A DNA stretch of 64,000 bases from G965229605 sp965229605 (GCA_965229605.1 OZ245892.1:2294001-2358000), one strand, 5' to 3'; counted from the first letter of the stretch, positions 8,761 to 17,256 are shown. The notes: generated by a model from the letters alone, not told the origin. A program made the numbers and translations.

Positions 8761-8930
8761 CCAAATCCAAAGACAAAACACTGTCTGAAAAGCTTGCTGA
8801 CTCTCACTACCAACCGACCAGGGCCGAGAAAGAATGTGAACACGATATGCCCGGAACGGAAATGAAAGACTTGCGCAGTGCGTTCTTTAACCCCCCGCAA
8901 GCCGGAAGGTCCAAGCCGGGTCAAGAATGA
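8757..8930 (+). CDS. Small hypothetical protein, third gene of the R-M cassette
   Basis: A 57-residue charged protein (MTKSKDKTLSEKLADSHYQP…) whose ATG overlaps the endonuclease stop codon as ATGA, the third consecutive gene joined this way. It contains YQPTRAEKECEHD and MKDLRSAFFNPP but no motif I can name. It ends 11 bp before the right border repeat of the element. The tight coupling argues it is translated; it may be a controller, a passenger, or a small protein specific to the element. Function unknown. Confidence 0.55.
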   Translation: MTKSKDKTLSEKLADSHYQPTRAEKECEHDMPGTEMKDLRSAFFNPPQAGRSKPGQE

Positions 8931-8946
8931 CACAACGACATATAAT

Positions 8947-9354
8947 ATGACATCTATTTCTTTTATCCTCCGAAATCTAAAACTCAGGAGCGCTGTTTTT
9001 CTTGCGCTTGTTCTAGCGTTCTCGACTCCGGTCCATAGTCTGCCAGCCTCTGTCGGGCATTTGCAATGGCTGGACAAGGTCACCGCCAGAATATCCGATT
9101 TCAGCCTCCCGGTTTCCGAAAGCCGCCGGATTGGCAATCTCGAAGTCACGCTCTTTCACTGCGACCGCACCCCGCCCGAAGAGCCCCCCGAATCAACCGC
9201 CTTTCTCCAGATTGTTGAACATCGCCCCGGGGAAGAGCCTGTCCTGCGCTTTTCAGGCTGGATGTTTGCCTCCAGCCCCGCCATTCACGGCCTTGAGCAT
9301 CCGGTCTATGATATCTGGCTAACCGGCTGCGGGGAATCCCCACAAAACGGATGA
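8947..9354 (+). CDS. DUF2155 domain-containing exported protein
   Basis: A 135-residue alphaproteobacterial protein of unknown function. I choose the ATG at 8947 because it is followed by a signal-type segment (LRSAVFLALVLAFSTPVHSLPAS). The DUF2155 core is clear: LQWLDKVTARISDFSLPVSESRRIGNLEV, a cysteine in FHCDRTPPEEPPESTAFLQI, and FSGWMFASSPAIHGLEHPVYDIWLTGC, with a second cysteine near the end that could pair with the first. Its start codon lies within the right copy of the ATAATATG repeat, so its original promoter was in or before cysQ. It overlaps the HPr gene by 4 bp. Confidence 0.85.
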   Translation: MTSISFILRNLKLRSAVFLALVLAFSTPVHSLPASVGHLQWLDKVTARISDFSLPVSESRRIGNLEVTLFHCDRTPPEEPPESTAFLQIVEHRPGEEPVLRFSGWMFASSPAIHGLEHPVYDIWLTGCGESPQNG

Positions 9355-9653
9355 CCATGGCTGATCAAGCAGAACAAACCAGCTATCATGCGGAAGTCGA
9401 AATCATCAACCAGCGCGGCCTCCATGCCCGCGCTGCCGTCAAACTGGCCAAATCCATCGAAGATTTTGAAGCCACCATTCACATTGGCTATAAAGATTGT
9501 ATGCAGGTGGATGCCCGCGAGATTATCGAACTCATGATGCTGGGGGCCGCACAAGGCAGTCGTCTTGTGATTGAAACCAGCGGCCCGGATGCGGCGGCTG
9601 CGCTTGAAGCCGTTTGCAATCTGATCGCTGCCCGCTTTGATGAAGAAATATGA
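9351..9653 (+). CDS. HPr-family phosphocarrier protein
   Basis: A 100-residue HPr/NPr-type phosphocarrier. The active-site histidine is in NQRGLHARAAVKLAKS, matching His15 of E. coli HPr. In alphaproteobacteria such proteins belong to the nitrogen-type PTS, a regulatory phosphorelay rather than a sugar transporter. At the regulatory Ser46 position the sequence reads DAREIIELMMLGAAQG, so glutamate replaces the serine that HPr kinase would phosphorylate. A start at 9357 (MADQ) is also possible. ATGA overlaps with both neighbours make DUF2155–HPr–yraN a tightly coupled group. Confidence 0.85.
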   Translation: MTMADQAEQTSYHAEVEIINQRGLHARAAVKLAKSIEDFEATIHIGYKDCMQVDAREIIELMMLGAAQGSRLVIETSGPDAAAALEAVCNLIAARFDEEI

Positions 9654-10027
9654 GTTCTAACCCCTCTGTCCCGCCGAATATTCAAAAACGCCACCAAGCC
9701 GGCCTGCGGGGCGAGTGGATTGCGCTTTTTTATCTGTTTGCCAAAGGCTACTGGCCGCTGGCCCGGCGGGTGCGCAGCCCTTTTGCCGAGCTTGACCTGA
9801 TTTGTCGCCGCCGCCATCTGCTGGTGCTGGTTGAAGTCAAAACCAGGCGCAATCTTGATCAGGCGGTATCAGCCTTTAATCCGGCGCAAAGCCTGCGCGC
9901 GCGCAAAGGGCTGGACTGGTGGCTGTCGCGCAATCCGGGCTTTACCGCCCTGCCACGCAGAATTGACGGGATTGCACTGGCCCCCTGGCGGCTGCCACTG
10001 CATCTGCAAAATATCACGATGGTTTAA
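9650..10027 (+). CDS. yraN: YraN family protein (UPF0102), nuclease-fold
   Basis: A 125-residue YraN/UPF0102 protein with a restriction-endonuclease-like core: QAGLRGEWIALFYLFAKGYWPLARRVRSPFAELDLICRR then LLVLVEVKTRR, giving the E-x-D…E-x-K set of acidic/lysine residues of the PD-(D/E)XK fold. Length is usual for the family. Its cellular role is not established; a part in DNA processing is assumed from the fold. Its ATG overlaps the HPr stop and it ends 7 bp before the CDP-alcohol transferase. Confidence 0.85.
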   Translation: MSSNPSVPPNIQKRHQAGLRGEWIALFYLFAKGYWPLARRVRSPFAELDLICRRRHLLVLVEVKTRRNLDQAVSAFNPAQSLRARKGLDWWLSRNPGFTALPRRIDGIALAPWRLPLHLQNITMV

Positions 10028-10034
10028 ACATAAA

Positions 10035-10643
10035 ATGCTGGATAAACGCATACGGCTTTATATTGACCCGGCACTGGCATGGATTGCCCAAAAGCTGGAC
10101 CGCCCGCCGATTACAGCCGACCGCTTGACGTTGGCCGGGCTGGCGCTGGTCCCGTTGATTATACTTGCGATTGCCCTGGAATTTTACGCGCTTGCCTTTA
10201 TTCTTATCGGGACCAACCGGTTGCTTGACGGGCTGGATGGCAGCCTGGCCCGACAACAGGGGGTGACCGTCCGGGGGGGATTTCTGGATTCGGTCGCTGA
10301 CTTCCTGTTCTATGGATCGGTGCCGTTTGCCTTTGCTCTCGCCCGGCCAGAGGACAATGCGCTGGCCAGTGCCTTTGTGCTGTTCAGCTTTATTGGCACC
10401 GGCACCAGCTTTCTGGCCTATGCAGTGATTGCGGCAAAACTCGGTCGTCAGGATACCGATGAAAAACGCGGGGCAAAGGGCTTTCACTATTTGGGCGGCT
10501 TGACCGAGGGAACCGAAACCATCCTCTTTTTACTGCTCTGCTGTCTGCTGCCCGATCATTATGCGCTGCTGGCCTGGGGATTTGGCAGTGCTTGCTGGCT
10601 GGCGGTGATCTATCGCTTCTGGCGCGGCTATAAGGATTTCTGA
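10035..10643 (+). CDS. CDP-alcohol phosphatidyltransferase family membrane enzyme
   Basis: A 202-residue integral membrane enzyme that transfers a phosphatidyl group from a CDP-activated lipid to an alcohol. The defining motif D-x2-DG-x2-AR…G-x3-D-x3-D is complete: DGLDGSLARQQG then GGFLDSVADF. Several hydrophobic segments follow. The ATG at 10035 starts MLDKRIRLYIDPALAWIAQ, a typical N-terminus; frames further upstream run through yraN and are not needed. The acceptor alcohol cannot be told from sequence. The gene converges on the ABC ATPase gene and overlaps its end by 16 bp. Confidence 0.82.
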   Translation: MLDKRIRLYIDPALAWIAQKLDRPPITADRLTLAGLALVPLIILAIALEFYALAFILIGTNRLLDGLDGSLARQQGVTVRGGFLDSVADFLFYGSVPFAFALARPEDNALASAFVLFSFIGTGTSFLAYAVIAAKLGRQDTDEKRGAKGFHYLGGLTEGTETILFLLLCCLLPDHYALLAWGFGSACWLAVIYRFWRGYKDF

Positions 10644-11758
10644 TCTTTATCCAGAAAGGTGAAAACCAGCCGTGGGTCAATCGAAAAGCCAATGCGCTGA
10701 CCCGGTTTCATCGACAGGATATTGGGGGTCCGGGCATGAAGGTGAAGCACTTGCCCGTCAATTTCAGTCTCAAAATGCACCAGCACCGTCCGGCCCAGCA
10801 TGCGGGTCAGGACAACCGTGCCCATGTAAGGAACATTCCCGCTTTCTTTTTCGATATCAAATAAATGCAGGCCTTCCGGGCGGATCATCAACAAGGCTTC
10901 CTGTTTTTCAGGGGAAGGGGCTACAGCAAAATCACCCAGAACGGTTTTACAGACCCCGTCCTTGCAGGTTCCGTGAATATTATTCACCTCGCCAAGGAAA
11001 TTGGCAACAAACGGATTTTCAGGCTCCATATAAAGATGTTCGGGGGTGCCTTCCTGTTCGACCTTGCCGTGATTGAGGACAATGATCCGGTCAGCCATAA
11101 ACATGGCTTCTTCCGGGTCATGGGTGACCATCAGGATGGCGGCCCCGCTTTCACGCAGAAGATGCAGGGTCTGATCGCGAATATCCTCGCGCAGACGTGC
11201 ATCAAGACCAGAAAAGGGTTCATCAAGCAACAAAAGCTGCGGGCTTGGCGCAAGCACCCGGCCCAGGGCCACCCGTTGCTGCTGCCCGCCTGATAATTGA
11301 TAAGGATAGCGATCAGCCAAACCATCCAGTGACAGATGGGCCAAAACCTGTTTGATGCGCTGGTCATTTTCATGCGCTGTGGTCCGGCTTGTATCAAGCC
11401 CGAAGCCGATATTCTGGGCCACGGTTAAATGGGGAAAAAGCGCATAGTCCTGAAACACCATGCCGATGCCGCGCTTTTCAGGTGGCAGGACAAAGTCCGG
11501 GCGGGAGGCTGGCTGACCATAAAGATCAATCGCGCCAGCCGCAGGGGCTTCAAAACCGGCAGCCAGGCGCAAGGCGGTGGTTTTGCCGCAACCGGACGGG
11601 CCAACCAGACAGACGACTTCCCCGGGCCAGACCTGTAAATCAAGCCCGCTCAAGGCGGCAAAACTGCCATAGCGATAATGGATGCTGTTAAAGCAAAGGG
11701 CCGGATGAGGGGTTTTTTCCAGATACCCGGATTTTGCGGTCATTTGTTCAGGTCTCAT
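10628..11758 (-). CDS. ABC transporter ATP-binding protein, iron(III)/spermidine–sulfate type (FbpC-like)
   Basis: A 376-residue ATPase subunit. Walker A is GPSGCGKTTALRLAAGFE, the Q-loop follows in MVFQDYALFPHLTV, the ABC signature is QLSGGQQQRVALGR, Walker B is LLLLDEPFSGLDARLR and the switch histidine is MVTHDPEEAMFMADR. A C-terminal TOBE-like region (about 280–370) is typical of the FbpC/PotA/CysA group. It is the most likely energy subunit for the FbpA–FbpB pair at 1–2306, yet stands 8 kb away, 21 bp after glcD on the same strand. Iron specificity is therefore inferred. An alternative start is the Met at 11743. Confidence 0.82.
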   Translation of the reverse strand: MRPEQMTAKSGYLEKTPHPALCFNSIHYRYGSFAALSGLDLQVWPGEVVCLVGPSGCGKTTALRLAAGFEAPAAGAIDLYGQPASRPDFVLPPEKRGIGMVFQDYALFPHLTVAQNIGFGLDTSRTTAHENDQRIKQVLAHLSLDGLADRYPYQLSGGQQQRVALGRVLAPSPQLLLLDEPFSGLDARLREDIRDQTLHLLRESGAAILMVTHDPEEAMFMADRIIVLNHGKVEQEGTPEHLYMEPENPFVANFLGEVNNIHGTCKDGVCKTVLGDFAVAPSPEKQEALLMIRPEGLHLFDIEKESGNVPYMGTVVLTRMLGRTVLVHFETEIDGQVLHLHARTPNILSMKPGQRIGFSIDPRLVFTFLDKDQKSL

Positions 11759-11779
11759 GCGCGGATCAGGGGCCTGATC

Positions 11780-13270
11780 TTAAAAACGGGGCAATTCAGG
11801 GAAAGGAATCTGCCCTTTATGGACGTGCATTTTACCCAGTTCAGCGCAGCGATGCAGGGTCGGAAAGACCTTGCCCGGATTTAACAGCCCGCGCGGGTCA
11901 AAGGCGCATTTCAACCGTTGCTGGACAGCCAGATCGGTCGGCGTAAACATTTCATGCATCAGATCGCGTTTTTCGACGCCAACCCCGTGTTCGCCAGTCA
12001 GGACTCCGCCAACCTTGACGCAGAGTTTCAGGATATCGGCTCCGAAATCTTCAGCCCGTTCCAACTCGCCGTCAATATTGGCATCATACATGATCAGCGG
12101 GTGCAGATTGCCGTCCCCGGCATGAAAGACATTGGCGACCCGCAAGCCATAATGGGTGGAAAGCCGGTTCATTTCTTCCAGCACTTCGCCCAGCCGATGG
12201 CGCGGGATGGTGCCATCCATGCAATAATAGTCCGGGCTTATGCGCCCAATCGCCGGAAAAGCCGCCTTGCGCCCGGCCCAAAAGCTTTGACGTTCAGCAT
12301 CATTGCTTGATATTTTCAAACTGCTGGCCCCGTGACTTTCGGCGATTGCTTTGACCTGTTTGATGGCGACATCAATTTCAGCCTCGGTCCCGTCAAGTTC
12401 GCAGATCAGCAAAGCCTGGGCTTCACGCGGATAGCCAGCCGCTATAAAATCTTCGGCCGCATTCACCGCCGGATTATCCATCATCTCCAACCCGGCCGGA
12501 ATAATCCCCGCCGCGATAATCGCGGCGACACAATCGCCGCCAGCCGCTATCGTATCAAAGCCGATTAAAAGGGCGCGGGCCCCTTCTGGTCTGGGCAAAA
12601 GCCGCAGCCAGGCTTCGGTCACCACGCCAAGCAGCCCTTCTGACCCGGTCAAAAGACCCAAAAGATCATAGCCCGGTGACTCCAGGCTTTTGCCGCCAAT
12701 CTGCAAGACGTTGCCGTCAATCGTTACCAGCTCCAGCCCGACCAGATTATTGGCAGTCATCCCGTATTTCAGACAATGCACCCCGCCCGAATTTTCAGCA
12801 ATATTGCCGCCAATCGTGCAGGCAATCTGGCTTGACGGGTCCGGGGCATAATAAAGCCCGTCGGCTTTCACCGCTTCCGAGACGGACAGATTGGTCACAC
12901 CGGGCTGCACCCGGGCCAGACAATTTTCCCGGTCAATCTCGAGTATCCGGTTAAAGCGGGCCATCGACAGCAGCACCCCGTCCAGTAGCGGCAAGGCTCC
13001 GCCAGACAGGGACGTTCCAGCCCCGCGCGGGACAACTTTGATCTCCTTTTCAAAGCAATAGCGCATGGTGGCTTGCACATCCGCCACCGTATCAGGCAAA
13101 ACCGCCAATAAAGGCGGCGTGCGATAGGCTGTCAGCCCATCGCTTTCATAGGCCTTGCGCCCGGATTCATCTTCAATAACCAGGGCCGCATCCGACAGAC
13201 AGGCCCGTAAATCAGCAGCAATTCGGCTGCGCTTTTTAATCGCCTCCGCATCCGGGGTGGGCATCTTCAT
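11780..13270 (-). CDS. glcD: FAD-linked oxidase, glycolate oxidase subunit GlcD
   Basis: A 496-residue flavoprotein of the GlcD/D-lactate dehydrogenase family that oxidises 2-hydroxy acids such as glycolate. The FAD-binding PCMH domain (about residues 45–225) contains VVPRGAGTSLSGGALPLLDGV and CTIGGNIAENSGGVHCLKYG. The C-terminal oxidase domain has VFHAGDGNLHPLIMYD with a catalytic-site histidine and GGVLTGEHGVGVEKRDLM. GlcE and GlcF, the usual partners, do not follow; the ABC ATPase gene does. The start at 13270 gives the usual N-terminus (DAEAIKKRSRIAADLRACLSD). Confidence 0.88.
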   Translation of the reverse strand: MKMPTPDAEAIKKRSRIAADLRACLSDAALVIEDESGRKAYESDGLTAYRTPPLLAVLPDTVADVQATMRYCFEKEIKVVPRGAGTSLSGGALPLLDGVLLSMARFNRILEIDRENCLARVQPGVTNLSVSEAVKADGLYYAPDPSSQIACTIGGNIAENSGGVHCLKYGMTANNLVGLELVTIDGNVLQIGGKSLESPGYDLLGLLTGSEGLLGVVTEAWLRLLPRPEGARALLIGFDTIAAGGDCVAAIIAAGIIPAGLEMMDNPAVNAAEDFIAAGYPREAQALLICELDGTEAEIDVAIKQVKAIAESHGASSLKISSNDAERQSFWAGRKAAFPAIGRISPDYYCMDGTIPRHRLGEVLEEMNRLSTHYGLRVANVFHAGDGNLHPLIMYDANIDGELERAEDFGADILKLCVKVGGVLTGEHGVGVEKRDLMHEMFTPTDLAVQQRLKCAFDPRGLLNPGKVFPTLHRCAELGKMHVHKGQIPFPELPRF

Positions 13271-13296
13271 AAGTGCCGCCTCCGACTTGTCAGGTT

Positions 13297-13422
13297 TTAG
13301 CCCTGTTTGGCCTTCATACGCGGGTTGCGGCGATTGATCACAAAAATCCGGCCCTTGCGCTTGACCAACCGGCAGTTCTTGTCGCGATTCTTCAATGTCT
13401 TTAACGAGCTTACAACTTTCAT
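13297..13422 (-). CDS. rpmJ: Ribosomal protein L36 (bL36), 41-residue form
   Basis: Reading the minus strand from 13422 gives MKVVSSLKTLKNRDKNCRLV, then KRKGRIFVINRRNPRMKAKQG and a stop: a complete 41-residue bL36 of the form common in alphaproteobacteria. Only one cysteine remains (CRLV), so this is the zinc-free paralogue type. A ribosome site AGGA lies upstream. It is divergent from dapA and 26 bp upstream of glcD on the same strand. Confidence 0.93.
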   Translation of the reverse strand: MKVVSSLKTLKNRDKNCRLVKRKGRIFVINRRNPRMKAKQG

Positions 13423-13568
13423 TGTCCTGTTTTCCTTTAAGCTATAATCTATCAAACCGTTGACCAATGCTCTTTGATAAAGGCTTATACGGTGCCTATC
13501 CGGCTCTTGTCAATATTCCCCCAATGACATAGGAATAATTTAATACAAGATCATTAAAGGAGAGCGGC

Positions 13569-14489
13569 ATGGCAATTTCTTCATTTCCCGACCTTGGCGG
13601 GTCGATGACAGCTCTGGTCACACCAATGAAGCCGGACGGGTCCTTTGATGAAAAAGCCTATAGCCGCTTTATTGACTGGCAGATTGAACAAGGCACCGAA
13701 GGGCTTGTCCCGGTTGGAACCACCGGGGAATCGCCAACCCTGTCGCATGAAGAACATAACCGGGTGGTGGCCCTTTGTATTGAAGCGGCGGCAAAGCGGG
13801 TGCCGGTGGTGGCGGGCACCGGGTCCAATAACACAAAAGAAGCCATCTATCTGACCAGGCATGCCAAAGAAGCCGGGGCGGATGCGGCACTGATTGTCAC
13901 CCCTTATTATAACAAACCAACCCAAAGCGGGCTTTATGCACATTTTGCGTCGATTGCCGAAGCGGTTGAAATTCCGATTGTCATTTATAATATCCCCGGT
14001 CGGTCGGTGATTGATTTATCGGTTGAAACCCTGGCCCGGCTGGTCAAAGCCTATCCCCATATTATCGGGGTCAAGGATGCCACGGCAAATATTGTCCGGC
14101 CGATTGAAACCCGTCAGGCTTTAAAGCGCGAGGTGCCAGGGGCTGATTTTCGTCTTTTATCTGGCGAAGATGCGCCGATTGCGGCTTTTCTTGCCCATGG
14201 CGGTCACGGGGTTATTTCGGTTGTGTCCAATGTGGCCCCGGCTTTATCGCGCAAGCTGCATGATTGCTGGCGCAAGGGTGATCTGGCCGGGCTTGCAGAA
14301 GCGCGTGAGTCATTATTTGTGCTGAGCATCGGGATGTTTGCTTTTGGTGCACCAACCGCCACGGTAAAACAGGCCCTTTCCATGATGGGGATGATGGAGC
14401 CGACGGTGCGTTTGCCGCTGGTTGAATTAAGCGCGGGCGAAAAGCACCGATTGTCTGAATTGCTGAAAGAATCGGGCCTGACCCGCTGA
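13569..14489 (+). CDS. dapA: 4-Hydroxy-tetrahydrodipicolinate synthase
   Basis: Condenses pyruvate with aspartate semialdehyde, the first committed step to diaminopimelate and lysine. A 306-residue (β/α)8 barrel. Signatures: GGSMTALVTPMKPDGSFDEKAY, GTTGESPTLSHEEHNRV with the substrate-binding threonines, catalytic tyrosine in PYYNKPTQSGLYAHF, and the Schiff-base lysine in IIGVKDATANI (about residue 169). A strong GGAG site precedes the ATG. In alphaproteobacteria dapA often lies before smpB; here it is followed head-on by ackA with no gap. Divergent from rpmJ across about 145 bp that should hold both promoters. Confidence 0.93.
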   Translation: MAISSFPDLGGSMTALVTPMKPDGSFDEKAYSRFIDWQIEQGTEGLVPVGTTGESPTLSHEEHNRVVALCIEAAAKRVPVVAGTGSNNTKEAIYLTRHAKEAGADAALIVTPYYNKPTQSGLYAHFASIAEAVEIPIVIYNIPGRSVIDLSVETLARLVKAYPHIIGVKDATANIVRPIETRQALKREVPGADFRLLSGEDAPIAAFLAHGGHGVISVVSNVAPALSRKLHDCWRKGDLAGLAEARESLFVLSIGMFAFGAPTATVKQALSMMGMMEPTVRLPLVELSAGEKHRLSELLKESGLTR

Positions 14490-15662
14490 TCAGAGCAATG
14501 TGCGGGCGGCACTGGCCAGCACCGCTTCTTCATCGCTGGGAATAACATAAACACCTGGTGCTTTATGGTTTGGCTTGGGATGATCTGCTGAAAGCCCAAG
14601 AAACGCCAGCTGGTTGAGACAGGCTTCGCGGATGGGGGTGGCGTTTTCGCCGATGCCTCCAGTGAAAATCAGCCCATCCGTTCCACCGAGCGCGGCGGCG
14701 GCGGCCCCGATTTCTTGCGCCAGCCGGTCAGTAAAAATAGCAATCGCCTGTCTGGCAGCCGGGGAGGAATCATCAAGCAGGATGCGCATATCGGCACTGA
14801 TACCGGAAAGGGCCAGCAGCCCGCTTTGTTTGTTGAGAAGATTGCGGGTTGCCGCAGTCCCGCCAAGCTGATCTACCAGTTCCAGCACCAGCCCGGGGTC
14901 CATGCGTCCGGAGCGGGTGCCCATGATCAGCCCGTCAAGCGGGGTGAAACCCATGGTGGTATAATGCGACTGCCCGTCCTTGATCCCGCACAGACTACAT
15001 CCATTGCCAAGATGACAGATGATAAAGCGTCCGTTTAATTTATCTGGCGGCACAAAATCGGGCAGACGGTTGACGATGGATTGATAGGACAGGCCGTGAA
15101 ACCCGTAGCGGATCAGCCCATGTTCAGCAAAAACTGGAGGCAGGGGCAGGATTTGCCGATCATAGGGGATGGTCCGGTGAAAACCGGTATCAAAACAGGC
15201 GATATGTGGCGTGTCAGGAAAACTGGCGCGGGCGATGGTGATTCCGGCAAGATTATGGGGTTGATGCAAAGGCGCAAAGGGGGTGAGCGCGGTGATCTGG
15301 TTGAAGATATCAGGGGTGATTTTGACCGGATCAGCAAAGACCTGACCGCCATGGACAACCCGGTGGCTGACAGCGCGAATTTGCTCTTTATAGGGGGTAA
15401 AAACGGTCTGAAATAGAAAGGTCAGGGCGGTGGTATGGTCTGAAACCTCTGGAATTGGGTTTGAATCCTTTCCGGCAATCCGCAAAAGGGGCGCGGTTTT
15501 TCCGCCAAGCCCATCGACCATGCCTTGAAGGACGGGCGAAATCCCGGATGAATCCGATGAATCCAGTGCAAACAGGGCAAATTTAATCGAGGACGAGCCG
15601 CAGTTTAAGGTAAGAACAAGCGGCCTATCTTGACCAGAAGCCAGATTAGGCATTAGGGACAT
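14490..15662 (-). CDS. ackA: Acetate kinase
   Basis: Interconverts acetate and acetyl phosphate with ATP. A 390-residue ASKHA-fold enzyme: VLTLNCGSSSIKFALF at the N-terminus (phosphate-binding), RVVHGG with the catalytic-site arginine and histidine, ACFDTGFHRTIP, GFHGLSYQSI, FIICHLGNGCSLCGIKDG, DGLIMGTRSGRMDPG, and FTGGIGENATPIRE near the C-terminus. The ATG at 15662 lies within the last codons of metG (17-bp overlap); the Met at 15653 is a second option. Phosphotransacetylase is not present nearby. Convergent with dapA, whose stop abuts this stop. Confidence 0.92.
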   Translation of the reverse strand: MSLMPNLASGQDRPLVLTLNCGSSSIKFALFALDSSDSSGISPVLQGMVDGLGGKTAPLLRIAGKDSNPIPEVSDHTTALTFLFQTVFTPYKEQIRAVSHRVVHGGQVFADPVKITPDIFNQITALTPFAPLHQPHNLAGITIARASFPDTPHIACFDTGFHRTIPYDRQILPLPPVFAEHGLIRYGFHGLSYQSIVNRLPDFVPPDKLNGRFIICHLGNGCSLCGIKDGQSHYTTMGFTPLDGLIMGTRSGRMDPGLVLELVDQLGGTAATRNLLNKQSGLLALSGISADMRILLDDSSPAARQAIAIFTDRLAQEIGAAAAALGGTDGLIFTGGIGENATPIREACLNQLAFLGLSADHPKPNHKAPGVYVIPSDEEAVLASAARTLL

Positions 15663-17256
15663 TATACCGCGGGAATAAAGGCACCGGGGCAGGCAATTCG
15701 GCCCCGGCTTTCACCTGTCCGCTGGCGATGGCAGCAAAATCGCGGGCGTTTTCTGGGATAGCCAGCAAATCAAGCAACCGCCCGCCAGCGATGGGGGCCA
15801 CCGGTTGCAGATAAATTGCGATCATGCGCAGAGCCGCGCACGCGGTATGAATGACCGTGGCAAAGCGGGCCTGATCGCTTTCATTGTCGCTTTTCACCAG
15901 TGCCCAGGGAGCCATGGCATCAATATAGCGGTTGCAGGCCCCGACCTCGCGCCAAAGGATTTCAAGCATCCGGTGGATTTGATAGGACTCCATAGCACGG
16001 CGTAAATCAGGCAGGATAGACGTCAGCCCGTCCAGCAGCTTTGTATCTTCTGGCTGGAGCGCACCGGGTTCAGGCAGGGTGCCCGCACATTTACGGGCAA
16101 TCTGGGTCAGGACCCGCTGGGCGAGATTGCCAAGGTCATTGGCGAGATCGGCATTGATGCGCTGGACAATCGATTCGTGGGAAAAGGACCCGTCCTGACC
16201 GTAAGGGACTTCGCGCATCAGGAAATAGCGTAAAGGCTCAAGGCCAAATTCGTCAATCAGGGCTTGCGGAGTCAGGACATTGCCAAGCGATTTTGACATT
16301 TTCTGGCCTTCGACATTTAAAAACCCGTGTCCGAAGACATGGCGCGGCAAGGGCAAACCGGCAGACATCAGGAAAGCCGGCCAATAGATGGTGTGAAAGC
16401 GCATGATATCCTTGCCGATGACATGCAGGCTGGCGGGCCAGAAAGTCTTGAAAAGCGGGTTGTCCTGATCGGGAAAGCCAAGGGCGGTGATATAATTGGT
16501 CAAGGCATCCAGCCAGACGTACATTATGTGGCTGGCATCATCGTGCGTGATATGATGACTGGCGTCATCGGGGGGGACCGGAATGCCCCATTTAAAGCTG
16601 ACGCGGGAGATCGAGAGGTCTTCAAGCCCGCGTTTGACAAAATTTTCGATTTCATTGCGCCGGAAGCCGGGCTGGATAAAGTCGGGATGGTCGTTATAAT
16701 AGGCCAGCAACCTGTCTTGATAGCTGGAAAGCCGGAAGAAATAGCTGGGCTCTTCGACCCATTCAACCGGGGCCCCGGTCGGGGCGCGTTTGCTTCCATC
16801 AGGGCCATCGGTGAGTTCATCTTCGGCAAAATAGGCTTCATCGCGCACCGAATACCAGCCTTTATAGGCCCCAAGGTAAATATCGCCCCGGGCTTGCAAC
16901 TGTTTCCATAAGGCCTGGGAAGCGTCACGGTGGCGGGGTTCGGTGGTGCGGATAAAATCATCGATTGAAATATTCAAAGCCTGCATCATCTGGCGAAAAT
17001 CACCCGCAATCCCGTCACACCAGACCTGGGGGGCAACGCCTTTGTCGGCGGCGGTTTTTTCAACTTTCTGGCCATGTTCATCCATGCCGGTGAGAAAATG
17101 GACCTGATAGCCATCCAGCCGTTTAAAGCGGGCGATAACATCGGACGAGATCGCTTCATAGGCATGGCCAAGATGCGGCGGGCCATTGGCATAGGCTATC
17201 GCGGTTGTGAGATAGAAAGGGGGCTTTTCAGCAGATGTCATATCGGCAGATGTCAT
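15646..17256 (-). CDS. metG: Methionyl-tRNA synthetase
   Basis: Class I aminoacyl-tRNA synthetase charging both initiator and elongator tRNA-Met. The HIGH-type motif is PPHLGHAYEA and the KMSKS motif is GQKMSKSLGN. The protein is about 536 residues and lacks the four-cysteine zinc knuckle, placing it in the zinc-free MetRS group. I prefer 17256 (or the Met at 17241) as start, because PPFYLTTAIAYANG is the normal N-terminus; a frame to 17337 adds an unsupported leader. A C-terminal anticodon-binding helical domain is present, without the tRNA-binding appended domain seen in longer forms. Co-transcribed with ackA. Confidence 0.9.
   Translation of the reverse strand: MTSADMTSAEKPPFYLTTAIAYANGPPHLGHAYEAISSDVIARFKRLDGYQVHFLTGMDEHGQKVEKTAADKGVAPQVWCDGIAGDFRQMMQALNISIDDFIRTTEPRHRDASQALWKQLQARGDIYLGAYKGWYSVRDEAYFAEDELTDGPDGSKRAPTGAPVEWVEEPSYFFRLSSYQDRLLAYYNDHPDFIQPGFRRNEIENFVKRGLEDLSISRVSFKWGIPVPPDDASHHITHDDASHIMYVWLDALTNYITALGFPDQDNPLFKTFWPASLHVIGKDIMRFHTIYWPAFLMSAGLPLPRHVFGHGFLNVEGQKMSKSLGNVLTPQALIDEFGLEPLRYFLMREVPYGQDGSFSHESIVQRINADLANDLGNLAQRVLTQIARKCAGTLPEPGALQPEDTKLLDGLTSILPDLRRAMESYQIHRMLEILWREVGACNRYIDAMAPWALVKSDNESDQARFATVIHTACAALRMIAIYLQPVAPIAGGRLLDLLAIPENARDFAAIASGQVKAGAELPAPVPLFPRYNVPNA

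Larger units (their letters stand above)
6957..8949. mobile_element. IS1595-type element carrying a restriction–modification cassette
   Basis: A block between cysQ and the DUF2155 gene bounded by the direct repeat ATAATATG (6957–6964 and 8942–8949), within a longer similarity GACAyATAATATG. Eight bp is the target duplication reported for IS1595-family elements. The first gene inside is the N-terminal part of an IS1595 transposase, followed by a methyltransferase, an endonuclease and a 57-codon frame. Joining the flanks across the repeat restores an uninterrupted cysQ stop/DUF2155 start. I could not identify convincing terminal inverted repeats, so the exact ends and the mechanism remain inferred. 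Confidence 0.55.
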
